Positions 51,802-60,206 are shown, counted from the first letter of the stretch. The stretch is DNA of 64,000 bases from Streptomyces cyaneofuscatus (GCF_000718135.1 NZ_JOEM01000003.1:301621-365620); one strand, 5' to 3'. Translations and numbers: made by a program. The notes: a model not told the origin generated them from the letters alone.

Positions 51802-52875
51802 GTGGCCGAGCCGAGGATTCCCGAGGAGATGCTGAGAAATTATGCCCAGATTCTGGGTGAAGTCGCCACAACGGGACGCCGTCTGACGCGTAACGAACTG
51901 GAGATGCGCCGGGCGTTGGGCCGGGAGGCGGCCGACGCGGGTCATCAGCTGCGCGCGCTGGTGACGATGCACCTGGCCCAGACGCGCGAGGCCTGGCCAC
52001 GCGCGGCTGCCGGAAACAGCCCCGCCGTGGCCGACGCGGTGCTGGCCGCGGTGGAGCAGGCGGTCGACGCGTTCGCCGAGGGGTTCGAGCGGGCGCAACG
52101 GCTCACCGTACGGCGGGAGGAGGCGGCGCGCCGCGAGTTCATCGACGATCTCCTGTACGGGCGGAGCGACTTGGTCCGCCTCGCGGAGCGGGCCACGCGC
52201 TTCGGCCTGCGGCTTTCCCGGGCGCACGCGGTCGCGGTGGCGTCGGGCCCGGAGGCGTACACGGAGACGGACGCGGTGCCGCGGAGTGTGGAGGCGGCGC
52301 TGCTGGCCCGGTTCAGCGGCCGCAAGATCCTGCTGACGACGAAGGACGGGCGGATCGTCTGCATCGCGCCCGGCAGCCAGCCCGACGTCCTGCGCTACTT
52401 CGCCAAGCAGTCGCACGCGGCGACGGACGGCGGGCAGGTCGCGATCGGCCGCCCGCACAAGGGCCCGGGCGGGGTGGTCCACAGTTACGACGAGGCGCTC
52501 GAAGCGCTCGACCTGGCGGACCGGATGGGGATGGAGGACCCGGTGCTCTACGCCTCGGACCTCCTGGTCTACCCGGTGCTGACCCGGGACCGGCAGGCGA
52601 TGGCGGATCTCGTACGCAGCGAGCTGGGCCCGCTCCAGAAGGCGCGGGGTGGCGCGGAGCCGCTGCTCAAGACGCTGGCGGTCTACTTCGACGCGGGCTG
52701 CGTGGCGGCCGAGACGGCCCGCCGCCTGGCGCTGAGCGTACGGGCGTTGACGTACCGCCTGGAACGCATCCACCAGCTCACCGGCTCTGACCCGGCGGAC
52801 CCGATGCACCGCTACAGCCTGCAGACGGCGGTGATCGGCGCGCGCCTGCTGGACTGGCCGGCCAAGGAGCTGTGA
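51802..52875 (+). CDS. PucR-family transcriptional regulator
   Basis: 357 aa. Helical N-terminal region, a GGDEF-like central fold typical of PucR/CdaR proteins (about 110-255), and a C-terminal PucR helix-turn-helix (about 290-350: LKTLAVYFDAGCVAAETARRLALSVRALTYRLERI). AAGGAG precedes the GTG. The two palindromes in its own promoter suggest autoregulation, and its divergent position suggests it may also control the YqiJ-flotillin-AAA genes. Confidence 0.88.
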   Translation: MAEPRIPEEMLRNYAQILGEVATTGRRLTRNELEMRRALGREAADAGHQLRALVTMHLAQTREAWPRAAAGNSPAVADAVLAAVEQAVDAFAEGFERAQRLTVRREEAARREFIDDLLYGRSDLVRLAERATRFGLRLSRAHAVAVASGPEAYTETDAVPRSVEAALLARFSGRKILLTTKDGRIVCIAPGSQPDVLRYFAKQSHAATDGGQVAIGRPHKGPGGVVHSYDEALEALDLADRMGMEDPVLYASDLLVYPVLTRDRQAMADLVRSELGPLQKARGGAEPLLKTLAVYFDAGCVAAETARRLALSVRALTYRLERIHQLTGSDPADPMHRYSLQTAVIGARLLDWPAKEL

Positions 52876-52913
52876 AGCCCCCGGCCGGCCCGTGAATACG
52901 CGGGTACGTACCC

Positions 52914-53369
52914 CTACAGGTCGAACTCGTGCGGCGGCAGGTCCAGGGCGAAACACGCCTCACGCACGACGGCCTGCTCCGTCTTGTCGAAGTCACCGTC
53001 GGCGCCGCCGATGATGATGCCGATCTGGATGACGGCACGCGCCTCGGCGGGCTTCTTCTTCGCCTTGGCGATCTCCTGGAGCACGCTGACCTTGCCGAAG
53101 GCGAAGTCGGCGGTGAGCTTGTTGACGTAGTCGTTGAAGCGCCGCTGCAGGTCGTCCGCGGGGAAGTTCTGCAGGACGTCGTTGCTGGCGATGAGCGCGG
53201 CGACGCGCTGGCGCTCGGACGGGTCGATGGAGCCGTCGGCGGCGGCGACCAGAGCGCACATGGCCATGCTCGCGTCCCGGAACGCCCCCGACTTCAGGTC
53301 GTTCTTCTTCGCTTCCAGCTGCGTCTGCATAGACGAAGCGGATTCCTTGATCCGATCCCACAGGGCCAT
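52914..53369 (-). CDS. TerB-family protein
   Basis: 151 aa. After an amphipathic start (MALWDRIKESASSMQTQLEAKK), the all-helical TerB domain (about 30-150) shows two acidic metal-like sites: AAADGSIDPSERQRV and GGADGDFDKTEQAVV. TerB proteins occur in tellurite/stress operons and are thought to bind divalent metals at the inner membrane face. No other ter genes are adjacent. GGAG is 5 nt from the ATG. Confidence 0.92.
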   Translation of the reverse strand: MALWDRIKESASSMQTQLEAKKNDLKSGAFRDASMAMCALVAAADGSIDPSERQRVAALIASNDVLQNFPADDLQRRFNDYVNKLTADFAFGKVSVLQEIAKAKKKPAEARAVIQIGIIIGGADGDFDKTEQAVVREACFALDLPPHEFDL

Positions 53370-53495
53370 GACATCTCCATACGTTGCGGTGCAATGCCGG
53401 AACAAAAGAAAACTCTACAGACGTGTAGAAGCTAGCAGGGAGGGCGGCCCCCCGCCCCGGGTTCACGGGGTCGGATCGACGCGCGGGGGCGAGTT

Positions 53496-53585
53496 CCGGA
53501 CAGCACAACGGCCGGTCCGGACAGCCGTGGTGCCGGCGTCCCGGACAGCACAACGGCCGGTCCAGGCAGCCGTGGTGACGGCGGC
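53496..53585. repeat. 45-bp direct repeat, two copies
   Basis: Copies start at 53496 and 53541 (CCGGACAGCACAACGGCCGG...), differing at a handful of bases. They lie about 30 bp beyond the antiporter stop, in the gap before terB. Confidence 0.85.
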
Positions 53586-53617
53586 CCCGAACCGGCCGGA
53601 GCAAGACATACGTCGGG

Positions 53618-54889
53618 TCAGTCGCCGCGCGCCTCGCCCGCATGCTCCGGAGTCAGCTCGTCGTGGTCGCCGAGCCGACGCTCGGGAGCGGCCTTCGGAG
53701 GCGTTTCCACCACCGCACCACCACCGGGCTTCACACCCCGCATGGCCTGGATCTTCTCGGCGAACGGCTGCGTCCACCGGGCGGTGAGCGGACCGACGAT
53801 GACGAGAATGAGCACGTACGCGGTGGCCAGCGGCCCGATGCGCGGCTCGGTGGCCACGGCGAGACCGGCGATGACGATGGAGAACTCACCGCGCGCCACG
53901 AGCGTGCCGCCCGCCCGCCAGCGCCCGCGCGAACCGATGCCGGCGCGACGGGCCGCGTACCAGCCGGTGGCGATCTTGGTGAGGACCGTGACGACGGCGA
54001 GGATGGCGGCGGGCAGCAGCACCGGGGGGATGTCGGCCGGGTTGGTTGAGAGCCCGAAGAAGACGAAGAACACGGCGGCGAACAGATCGCGCAGCGGCGT
54101 GAGCAGCTTACGAGCCCCCTCCGCGACCTCACCGGAGAGCGCGATGCCGACGAGGAACGCGCCGACAGCGGCGGACACTTGGAGCTGCTGGGCGACCCCG
54201 GCGACGAGCACGGTGAGGCCGAGGACGACCAGGAGCAGCATCTCCGGGTTGTCGGAGGAGACCGCGCGGCTGATCAGGCGCCCGTGGCGCAGGGCCAGGT
54301 ACAGCACGAACCCGACGGTGCCGAGCGCGATGACGAGGGCGAGGCTGCCACCGGCCAGGCTGACCCCGGCGAGCATGGCGGTGAGCAGCGGCAGGTAGAC
54401 CGCCATCGCCAGGTCCTCCATGACGAGGACGCCGAGGATGACGGGGGTTTCGCGGTTACCGAGCCGCCCGAGGTCGGTCATCACCTTCGCGATCACGCCG
54501 GACGACGAGATCCAGGTGACCCCGGCGAGCGCGACGGCACCGACGGGCCCCCAGCCGAGAATCAGGGCAGCCACAGCACCGGGCGTCGCGTTGAGCACGA
54601 AGTCGACGGCACCGGACGGATACTGCGTCTTGAGACTGGTGACCAACTCGGACGCGCTGTACTCCAGCCCCAGCAGGAGCAGCAGCAGAATCACGCCGAT
54701 CTCGGCGCCGACCATGGTGAACTCTTCGCTGGCCTTGAGCGGGATGAGCCCCCCGTGGCCGAAAGCGAGACCCGCGAGCAGGTAGAGCGGAATGGGCGAG
54801 AGCCCTATGCGCCCGGCGGCCCGGCCGATGAGCCCGAGCCCGAGAATGACGGCGCCCAGTTCCACCAGCAATGCAGTCGTGTCATGCAC
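53618..54889 (-). CDS. khtU: CPA2-family cation/proton antiporter (KhtU-like)
   Basis: 423 aa with 12-13 membrane helices and the CPA2 pattern; the buried acidic site appears in SSGVIAKVMTDLGRLGNRETPVILGVLVMEDLA, and a second conserved region is FLVGIALSGEVAEGARKLLTPLRDLFAAVFFVFFGL. The tail is soluble and acidic. Together with the TrkA-C protein 2 nt upstream it makes a KhtTU-type K+ (or Na+)/H+ antiporter. A similar Streptomyces pair is controlled by c-di-AMP (CpeA/CpeB), so nucleotide control is possible. Confidence 0.92.
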   Translation of the reverse strand: MHDTTALLVELGAVILGLGLIGRAAGRIGLSPIPLYLLAGLAFGHGGLIPLKASEEFTMVGAEIGVILLLLLLGLEYSASELVTSLKTQYPSGAVDFVLNATPGAVAALILGWGPVGAVALAGVTWISSSGVIAKVMTDLGRLGNRETPVILGVLVMEDLAMAVYLPLLTAMLAGVSLAGGSLALVIALGTVGFVLYLALRHGRLISRAVSSDNPEMLLLVVLGLTVLVAGVAQQLQVSAAVGAFLVGIALSGEVAEGARKLLTPLRDLFAAVFFVFFGLSTNPADIPPVLLPAAILAVVTVLTKIATGWYAARRAGIGSRGRWRAGGTLVARGEFSIVIAGLAVATEPRIGPLATAYVLILVIVGPLTARWTQPFAEKIQAMRGVKPGGGAVVETPPKAAPERRLGDHDELTPEHAGEARGD

Positions 54890-54891
54890 GG

Positions 54892-55362
54892 TCAGCCCTC
54901 CGCAATGATCTCGGAGAGCGCGTCGACGCCCTCACGCGTACCGACGGCGACGAGCGTGTCCCCGATGGCGAGCCGGAAGTCCGGCTCGGGCGAGGGGTGC
55001 GCGCTGTGCGTACGCAGCACCGCCACGATGGACGCCCCCGTCCGTGTACGTGCCCGCGTCTCCCCCAACAGCCGCCCACCGTAAGGGGAACGGGCCCCAA
55101 GCGGGATGTGCTCGGTGACCAGGTCGATGCCCTCGGTCCGTACGGCGTCGATGGGCGCGGGGTCGATGAGGTGGGCCAGCGCGGTGGCCTCGACGGTCGT
55201 CAGGGGCACCGACAACCGGCACGAATCGGGGTCGTCCTGTTCGTAGAACCCGATGAACCGCCGCCCGTCGTGGTGGACGACGACGGAGATGTGCTGCCCG
55301 GACTCGGTGGTGAAGTCGTACTGAGCACCCACTCCGGGCAAGGACGTGCGACGGGTTCCCAT
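54892..55362 (-). CDS. khtT: KhtT-like TrkA-C regulatory subunit of antiporter
   Basis: 156 aa. An N-terminal small beta domain (LPGVGAQYDFTTESGQHISVVVHHDG) is typical of KhtT, and the C-terminal TrkA-C/RCK_C domain (about 75-155) ends FRLAIGDTLVAVGTREGVDAL. It sits in the cytoplasm on the antiporter and gates it in response to ions, pH or c-di-AMP. GGGAGG precedes the ATG. Coupled to the antiporter gene. Confidence 0.92.
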   Translation of the reverse strand: MGTRRTSLPGVGAQYDFTTESGQHISVVVHHDGRRFIGFYEQDDPDSCRLSVPLTTVEATALAHLIDPAPIDAVRTEGIDLVTEHIPLGARSPYGGRLLGETRARTRTGASIVAVLRTHSAHPSPEPDFRLAIGDTLVAVGTREGVDALSEIIAEG

Positions 55363-55548
55363 GACTGCCTCCCGAGACGTGCGTCGTGTCTCGGCGCACC
55401 TGGTGATCTCTTTATCCGGCCCATACCTTATCGGCAGGCCTGAAACCGTCCACCGTACGCAAACGGGCGCCTGGACGTTCGTTCGACGACTCTCGGAGGC
55501 CCCCCGGTGGCCCCCGGTGGCTTCCCGGCAGGGGACAGGAACCGGGCC

Positions 55549-56184
55549 TCATCCCGCGACCCCGGCAGCGCGCAGAGCGGCGAAGACGAGCGCGTACGTC
55601 TCCCGCTTCTCCTGCCGCTTCTGCTCTTCCCGCACGGCTTTCGCGTACCGCTCGGCGCCCGCGTGGGCTTCGCGCAGCGCCTTCGCGGTCGGCGTCGCTC
55701 CCCGGGCGAGCAGGTGGCGCACCATGCGTACGTTCCCGAAGGCGGCGGCCCACTCCAGGGAGGTCCGGCCCTTCTTCACCTCGCCGATGTCCGCTCCACG
55801 CCGCAGGAGCAGATCCACCATCTGCGGATGCCCGTGCTCCGTGGAGGTCGCCGCCAGCACCAGCGGCGGAAAGTTCAGCCGGCCCTGCGCGCCGGTGGTG
55901 GCTCCGGCATCGAGAAGGAGCTCCGCCACGGCGACGTACCCGTACATCGCCGCCAGACCCAGCGGCGTCACCTCGCCGTACGCGCCCGCCCTCTGCCGCG
56001 GGTCCGCACCGGCATCGAGGAGCACCCGGACAACGTCCACGTGCCCGGCATGCACGGCGAGGTCCAGCGCGGAACGCCCGTCTCCACCGAGGCCGTCCAC
56101 CTCGACACCATCACTCAGCAACCGCGCCACCGCAGCGACGTCCCCGTCCCCTGCGGCGAGCGCGAGCCGATCCGGCACGTCCAT
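55549..56184 (-). CDS. Ankyrin-repeat protein
   Basis: 211 aa. About four ankyrin repeats in residues 5-165 (GRSALDLAVHAGHVDVVRVLLDAGADP; TPLGLAAMYGYVAVAELLLDAGA; TSLEWAAAFGNVRMVRHLLARGA), then a charged helix (REEQKRQEKRE). No signal peptide, so a cytoplasmic protein-binding role. It lies between the antiporter operon and a secreted-protein gene; partner unknown. Confidence 0.88.
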   Translation of the reverse strand: MDVPDRLALAAGDGDVAAVARLLSDGVEVDGLGGDGRSALDLAVHAGHVDVVRVLLDAGADPRQRAGAYGEVTPLGLAAMYGYVAVAELLLDAGATTGAQGRLNFPPLVLAATSTEHGHPQMVDLLLRRGADIGEVKKGRTSLEWAAAFGNVRMVRHLLARGATPTAKALREAHAGAERYAKAVREEQKRQEKRETYALVFAALRAAGVAG

Positions 56185-56211
56185 TCACGTCCATCCCCGA
56201 CCGAGGACGGA

Positions 56212-56766
56212 TCAGTACTTCCCGTCGACCGGAATCCAGCCGGACCACGACTCGGGCTGGTAGAACTTCCCGGTGTCGCCGTCGTAGCGCAGGGCCCGCA
56301 GGCGTACGTTCCCGGTTTCGCGGTAGTCCTTGTTGCAGGTCGCCCAGGTGTTGACGCCGAGCTTGTTGATGCAGACCTCGGCGGCGCGCCCGTAGTCGGT
56401 GTAGACGCCGACGGCCGCGGACATGCCGTCCTTCTTCGTGTCGCCCGCCCAGACGACGTCGCCGTTGTGCTGGAAACAGCCCGTGACGCCGTAGGCGGCG
56501 GTCGATCCGAGGCAGGTGTTCGCCGGAGCCGCCTTAGCCGCCGCCGCTGCGGAGAAGGGGGCGTCCGCCGTGGGCTCCAGGGAGGGGACATCGGCCCCGG
56601 CTGCCGGAGCGAGGCCTTCGACGATCTTCACGTCCGCCGGCATCTGCACTTCCTGCAGATCCTCCACCGCTTCGTCGGCCGCTGCGGGCACCGCCGTGAG
56701 AGCCGAGAACGCAAGTGCTGACGCACCAGCGAGAACGCTCACCTTTATGCGCCAGTTTTCACGCAT
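56212..56766 (-). CDS. Secreted four-Cys protein, unknown function
   Basis: 184 aa. Sec signal peptide (WRIKVSVLAGASALAFSALTAVPAAA), an acidic/Ala-rich linker, then a small domain with four cysteines: C-x11-C near the start (CLGSTAAYGVTGC) and C-x11-C in CINKLGVNTWATC. It should be extracellular with two disulfides. Similar in layout to the two small exported proteins at 57.8 and 58.3 kb. No named family recognised. Confidence 0.78.
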   Translation of the reverse strand: MRENWRIKVSVLAGASALAFSALTAVPAAADEAVEDLQEVQMPADVKIVEGLAPAAGADVPSLEPTADAPFSAAAAAKAAPANTCLGSTAAYGVTGCFQHNGDVVWAGDTKKDGMSAAVGVYTDYGRAAEVCINKLGVNTWATCNKDYRETGNVRLRALRYDGDTGKFYQPESWSGWIPVDGKY

Positions 56767-56785
56767 TTTTCACTACCCCCGCACC

Positions 56786-56805
56786 TGACTCCTGTTTAGA
56801 AGTCA
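56786..56805. promoter_or_regulatory. Dyad upstream of the secreted-protein gene
   Basis: TGACTCCT-GTTT-AGAAGTCA, one mismatch in 8 bp, 20 bp before the ATG; an operator or a 5' mRNA hairpin. Confidence 0.35.
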
Positions 56806-56887
56806 CCTATTGCTGAATGTGAACAGGATGTGAGGCTAAGGGATCTCTGCGCGCGGGGGAAGTTACCGAAGGTTTCGTACATAGAGA

Positions 56888-56925
56888 CAGGAGGGGCAGG
56901 CACGCACCGGTGCCTGCCCCTCCTG
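56888..56925 (-). terminator. Terminator after the lipoprotein gene
   Basis: Perfect 16-bp stem, 56888-56903 with 56910-56925, loop GCACCG. It lies 50 nt beyond the lipoprotein stop. Confidence 0.85.
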
Positions 56926-56975
56926 CTGGGCTACTGCTGTACGGGCCTTCCTCTACGGGAGCTCCTGAGTGGGCC

Positions 56976-57317
56976 CTACTGAGCGTCGGGCGCGTCGCCG
57001 GCCGACTCCCCGACACTGATCTCGCCGAATGAGGGATCGACCGCACACTCCGCCGGAATCTCCTCGACCGGAACCGCGCACTCCGAGGGCCCCACCACAC
57101 TCTGTCCGTCCAAGGTGGGCACACCCGCCCGCTTCCCCGTCTCGATACGCCCCGCCATGCCTTCCAACCCTTCCACCGGCGCGGACTTCACCGAGGCGGC
57201 GGGACCGGCGGGGGGCTGGGGGGTCTCGGCAGCACCCGAGGAGGACGAGCAGGCGGCCGCACCCGTCATGGCGAATAAGACGAGGGCGGCGGAGGCCGCG
57301 ACCGTACGAAAGCGCAT
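56976..57317 (-). CDS. Small lipoprotein, unknown
   Basis: 113 aa. Signal peptide with Cys at about residue 23 (LFAMTGAAACSSSS), a loose lipobox, then a Pro/Ala/Glu-rich, low-complexity mature part with two later cysteines (SECAVPVEEIPAECAV). GGGGGA precedes the ATG. No domain recognised; acts on the outer face of the membrane if lipidated. Confidence 0.72.
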   Translation of the reverse strand: MRFRTVAASAALVLFAMTGAAACSSSSGAAETPQPPAGPAASVKSAPVEGLEGMAGRIETGKRAGVPTLDGQSVVGPSECAVPVEEIPAECAVDPSFGEISVGESAGDAPDAQ

Positions 57318-57807
57318 GAAGATCCCCCTACACGGACGCTGAAACGCCCGAATGGTCAGTTGATCTACGATGCCACAGCACGCGACGCGGAAGGCGCGGG
57401 AACTGTGAAGAATCGGAGCTGGTACGCGCCTCGCCGATCCTGCCAACTCACGGAATTCCGGCGGCCGGTGCGTCGATAAGGCGGCCATTGGACCTCCATT
57501 CCCTCATTCCGCTGCGGCCCAGCCGGTGGCGCGGCCAGCTCTCTTCGCGGCCCTCCCCCAGCCGGATCACGGCTCCCCTCGCCCGCCTGTGGGTTATGTG
57601 ACGGGCGCTGGTGCGCAACGGTCATGGTCCGGTCACGTGCGCCGGACGGCGCGGTCACACACAGCTGTGAGTCTTCTGTCCGTCCCCGCGGTCGATACGG
57701 GGGAGACCGCGGGGCTCCGACCGGCACCAGGCGCTGCTCGTGCCGTCCAGCCCAGACCTCGCAACCCCGGCAGGTGCTCTCCTGGCCGGGCCAACGAAAG
57801 GCACACC
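57318..57807. other. Gene-free region with a leader hairpin
   Basis: 490 bp between divergent genes for small exported proteins. I see no reliable gene. CCCCGCGGTC (57684-57693) pairs perfectly with GACCGCGGGG (57705-57714) about 95 nt before the next start, perhaps a leader structure. Reading frames here lack ribosome-binding sites and family features. Confidence 0.5.
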
Positions 57808-58275
57808 ATGTTCGTGCGGAAGAGCGCAGACCGGACGCGGACGGCGCGGCTGAGCCGGAACACCCGGCTCAGCCGGCGTGGGCTCGCTCTGGCGGGTGCG
57901 GGGGCCGCTCTGGCCACCCTGGTGTCCGGCACGCCTGCGAGCGCCATCGGCAACGGCGGTTGCACCAACATCCAGCAGGGCCTCGGTCTTCTCTGTGCGC
58001 GATGGGACGGCCAGTCCCACACCTACTTCGACACGATCCAGGGATCGTTCACCTCCACGCTGGGCGTCGGCAACCCGCGCATCCACGTGCGCATCCTGGA
58101 CGCGCAGAACCGGGAGATGTTCAGCCGGGACCGCTCCTGGGGCGGCAACCGGCGCGACGAGACAGCCCGGTTCGACGTGACCGTGCTGATGCCCCGCTCC
58201 GCCTCGCGCGTCTGCGCCAGCCTCTACGAAGGAGGCGGCCTCGTCGACACCGCCTGCGCCCCGGTCTACTTCTGA
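57808..58275 (+). CDS. Small exported four-Cys protein, likely Tat substrate
   Basis: 155 aa. The N terminus has a twin-arginine motif (LSRRGLALAG) before a hydrophobic stretch and an ASA cleavage site. The mature 105 residues are beta-rich with four Cys: GCTNIQQGLGLLCARW, VCASLYE and TACAPVYF. GAAAGG lies upstream of the ATG. Family not recognised; spacing of cysteines resembles the next gene's product, which suggests the two are distant paralogues. Confidence 0.78.
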   Translation: MFVRKSADRTRTARLSRNTRLSRRGLALAGAGAALATLVSGTPASAIGNGGCTNIQQGLGLLCARWDGQSHTYFDTIQGSFTSTLGVGNPRIHVRILDAQNREMFSRDRSWGGNRRDETARFDVTVLMPRSASRVCASLYEGGGLVDTACAPVYF

Positions 58276-58331
58276 GCCGCCCATCGGCTCGACGCTGCCT
58301 ACCCGTACGCACCCGAAGGAGAAGTCCCACC

Positions 58332-58754
58332 ATGAGGCATCGCATCGCCGCCGCCGCCGCGGCAGCCACCGGAATCATCCTGGCGTCCCTCACCGCCGCC
58401 CCCGCGTCCGCCGCCCCGGCCGTCGACCGCCAGAGGTGCCAGTCGGCAACGCTCTTCGTCAACCACACCCTGTGCGTGACCTTCCAGGGCGACCTGTACA
58501 ACGCCGACGTCGTCAAGATGGACGTCCGCGCCTCCACCAGCACGGGCATGGGCCACTGGGAGCTGTACGGCCCGCGCGGCACCATCAAGAACAGCCTGGA
58601 CGGGGAGTGGAGGAACCGTACGCACGACTGGTCCGGGTGGCAGGACGGTGCACACGGTGACCTGTGGTGCGCGGTGTTCTGGAAGGACATGGGAGGCGGG
58701 AGCGGCTACATCAAGGGCACCCAGCCCCTGTGCGTCACGTCCCGCGGCATCTGA
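58332..58754 (+). CDS. Small secreted four-Cys protein
   Basis: 140 aa. Sec signal peptide (RIAAAAAAATGIILASLTAAPASA) and a beta-rich mature domain of about 112 residues with four Cys: RCQSATLFVNHTLCVTF, DLWCAVFW and PLCVTS. GAAGGAGAA precedes the ATG. In tandem with the previous gene (56-bp gap), probably one transcript ending at the hairpin 58767-58823. Confidence 0.8.
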   Translation: MRHRIAAAAAAATGIILASLTAAPASAAPAVDRQRCQSATLFVNHTLCVTFQGDLYNADVVKMDVRASTSTGMGHWELYGPRGTIKNSLDGEWRNRTHDWSGWQDGAHGDLWCAVFWKDMGGGSGYIKGTQPLCVTSRGI

Positions 58755-58766
58755 CCCCGCCCTCTT

Positions 58767-58823
58767 CGCCGTCTCCCGGCCCCGGTTTTCCGCACCACGC
58801 GGGACCGGCGCCGGGAGACGGCG
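58767..58823. terminator. Bidirectional terminator hairpin
   Basis: CGCCGTCTCCCGGC (58767-58780) pairs perfectly with 58810-58823, with an additional CCGG/CCGG pairing inside. Between convergent genes. Confidence 0.8.
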
Positions 58824-58861
58824 CTGCGACGCGAAGTCCACGACGAGGTCGGCCCGGCCTG

Positions 58862-59728
58862 TCAGCGGCCGAGCCCGGAGACTTCCCCAGCCCGCTGCCG
58901 CAGTGCAGGCACGAGCTCCCGGTTGTCCCCCCGCTCGGCGCTCTGCAGGAGTTCGGTGATGACCACCAGTTCCGCGAAGCGCCCGGCCTCGCTCGCGAGG
59001 ATGTCGGAGAGCTCCCTCCGTACGCGCTCCGCGGTCTCCGGCACCGCGAGGCTGTAAGCATGCAGCAGGGCGGAGTCGTAGCCGGCCGGGGCCATGCCCC
59101 AGCCTTCCCAGTCCAGGATGCTGAGTTGAGGCCCGGCGAGGTTGGCCCAGTGCAGGTCGCCATGCGCGGTGGACCAGGCGGGGGGAGCCGTGGGCACCGG
59201 ACGGCCGAGAAAGGCGAGGTACTTCGGCATGGCCCGGTCCAGGTAGGCCTGGCGTACGGCTGTGCGGTCGGTTCGTACGGTGGAGAGGCCGCCGATGGCC
59301 GTACGCAGGCCGCTCCACCAGGCAGGCGTCAGACGGGGCACCTCACCGAGCACGGGAGCGGCGGATACGGCCCCGTCGGCAACGCAGTCGTAGAGCTCTG
59401 CCCGATAGACGTCATCCCCCTCCGCCCACTCCCGTACGAGGTGCAGACGGGGACGCGGCACATACCGGGGCACCAACCGCTCGGCCTCCTCCGGCCCGGT
59501 CCACAGCCTGCCTCCCGCCCTCTCCACCGAGCTGTGGACGACACGCAGCCACCCGGGCCCGTACGGACCGGTGGCGGGCTTACCAAGGGTGCGCCCCTGC
59601 CACCCCCAGGCTTCACGCGTGCCGCCGGATGCAGGAGGGCAGGGGACAGCCCCGAGCGCGGCGCACGCCACGGCATGAGCTGCCCGCATGCAGTCGAACA
59701 CCGCCGGGTCGTCAGGTTCCGAGAACAT
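58862..59728 (-). CDS. Aminoglycoside phosphotransferase-fold kinase
   Basis: 288 aa. C-terminal kinase core with HGDLHWANL (catalytic Asp and Asn) and ILDWEGWG (metal Asp), as in APH/choline-kinase-like enzymes. The N-terminal lobe is short and its ATP-binding Lys is not obvious. It phosphorylates a small molecule of unknown identity; resistance should not be assumed. Its ATG overlaps the previous gene's stop (TGATG), so it is translationally coupled to two small zinc-ribbon-like genes. Confidence 0.85.
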   Translation of the reverse strand: MFSEPDDPAVFDCMRAAHAVACAALGAVPCPPASGGTREAWGWQGRTLGKPATGPYGPGWLRVVHSSVERAGGRLWTGPEEAERLVPRYVPRPRLHLVREWAEGDDVYRAELYDCVADGAVSAAPVLGEVPRLTPAWWSGLRTAIGGLSTVRTDRTAVRQAYLDRAMPKYLAFLGRPVPTAPPAWSTAHGDLHWANLAGPQLSILDWEGWGMAPAGYDSALLHAYSLAVPETAERVRRELSDILASEAGRFAELVVITELLQSAERGDNRELVPALRQRAGEVSGLGR

Positions 59729-59997
59729 CAATGACCCTTCCCAGGAGAGCCGCCGACGCGTCCGCCTCCCAGGCCGGCGACCGGGTACGGCCGGCAGTCG
59801 GAGTGACCGAGAGGATGGAACCAAGTGTCCGGGCGCGCGCCGGACATGGAAGCGGAGTTGTCGAGCCTCTCCGCTTCACCGTCGATCAGGGGTTTGTCGC
59901 AACGGCCGCAGAACTGGCCTGGAGGCAGGGCGCGCCCCGGCCTTTCTGGAGCAGGCAGGACTGGATCCCCCGAGGACGGTCCATGGGCGATGGTCAC
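59728..59997 (-). CDS. Small zinc-ribbon-like protein (second of operon)
   Basis: 89 aa. Motif FCGRCDKPLIDGEAERLDN then TWFHPLGHSDCR gives Cys-x2-Cys and a His/Cys pair, a plausible zinc site, with a Pro-rich start and Gly-rich end. Coding status is supported by the GTGA overlap with the upstream gene and the TGATG overlap with the kinase gene. Such proteins commonly follow XRE regulators in Streptomyces; function unknown. Confidence 0.72.
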   Translation of the reverse strand: MTIAHGPSSGDPVLPAPERPGRALPPGQFCGRCDKPLIDGEAERLDNSASMSGARPDTWFHPLGHSDCRPYPVAGLGGGRVGGSPGKGH

Positions 59998-60206
59998 AAC
60001 GCCGCCCCCTCTTCCCGTACGAGGCAGCCCGCACCATCGGCGCAGGCGCGCGGGAACCAGGAGTAGGCCGCACCGTCCGCCGGGGTCACCCGCTTCTCCC
60101 CGAGATCCACGTCCGCGCCAGGACTCAAGGGTGCCCGGCACCGGACGCAGTGCCAGCCGCGCTGCTGCTGTTCGGTCAGTTGGCTGACCGGCGGTAAGTC
60201 CCTCAT
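59994..60206 (-). CDS. Small zinc-ribbon-like protein (first of operon)
   Basis: 70 aa. HCVRCRAPLSPGADVDLGEKRV and SWFPRACADGAGC provide four Cys (CxxC and C-x5-C), matching short Streptomyces proteins of the CVxC...DLGE...YSWFPRAC kind. Stop and the next start overlap by 4 nt. The ribosome-binding site is weak. Role unknown. Confidence 0.78.
   Translation of the reverse strand: MRDLPPVSQLTEQQQRGWHCVRCRAPLSPGADVDLGEKRVTPADGAAYSWFPRACADGAGCLVREEGAAL

Noticed and set aside
24701..53369. A tellurite-resistance (ter) operon
   Set aside because: The TerF-like VWA gene and terB are 27 kb apart with no terC/terD/terZ between them; they are isolated family members.
57365..57727. Possible 120-codon minus-strand gene in the 490-bp gap
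   Set aside because: No ribosome-binding site, no family resemblance, Arg/Pro-rich translation.
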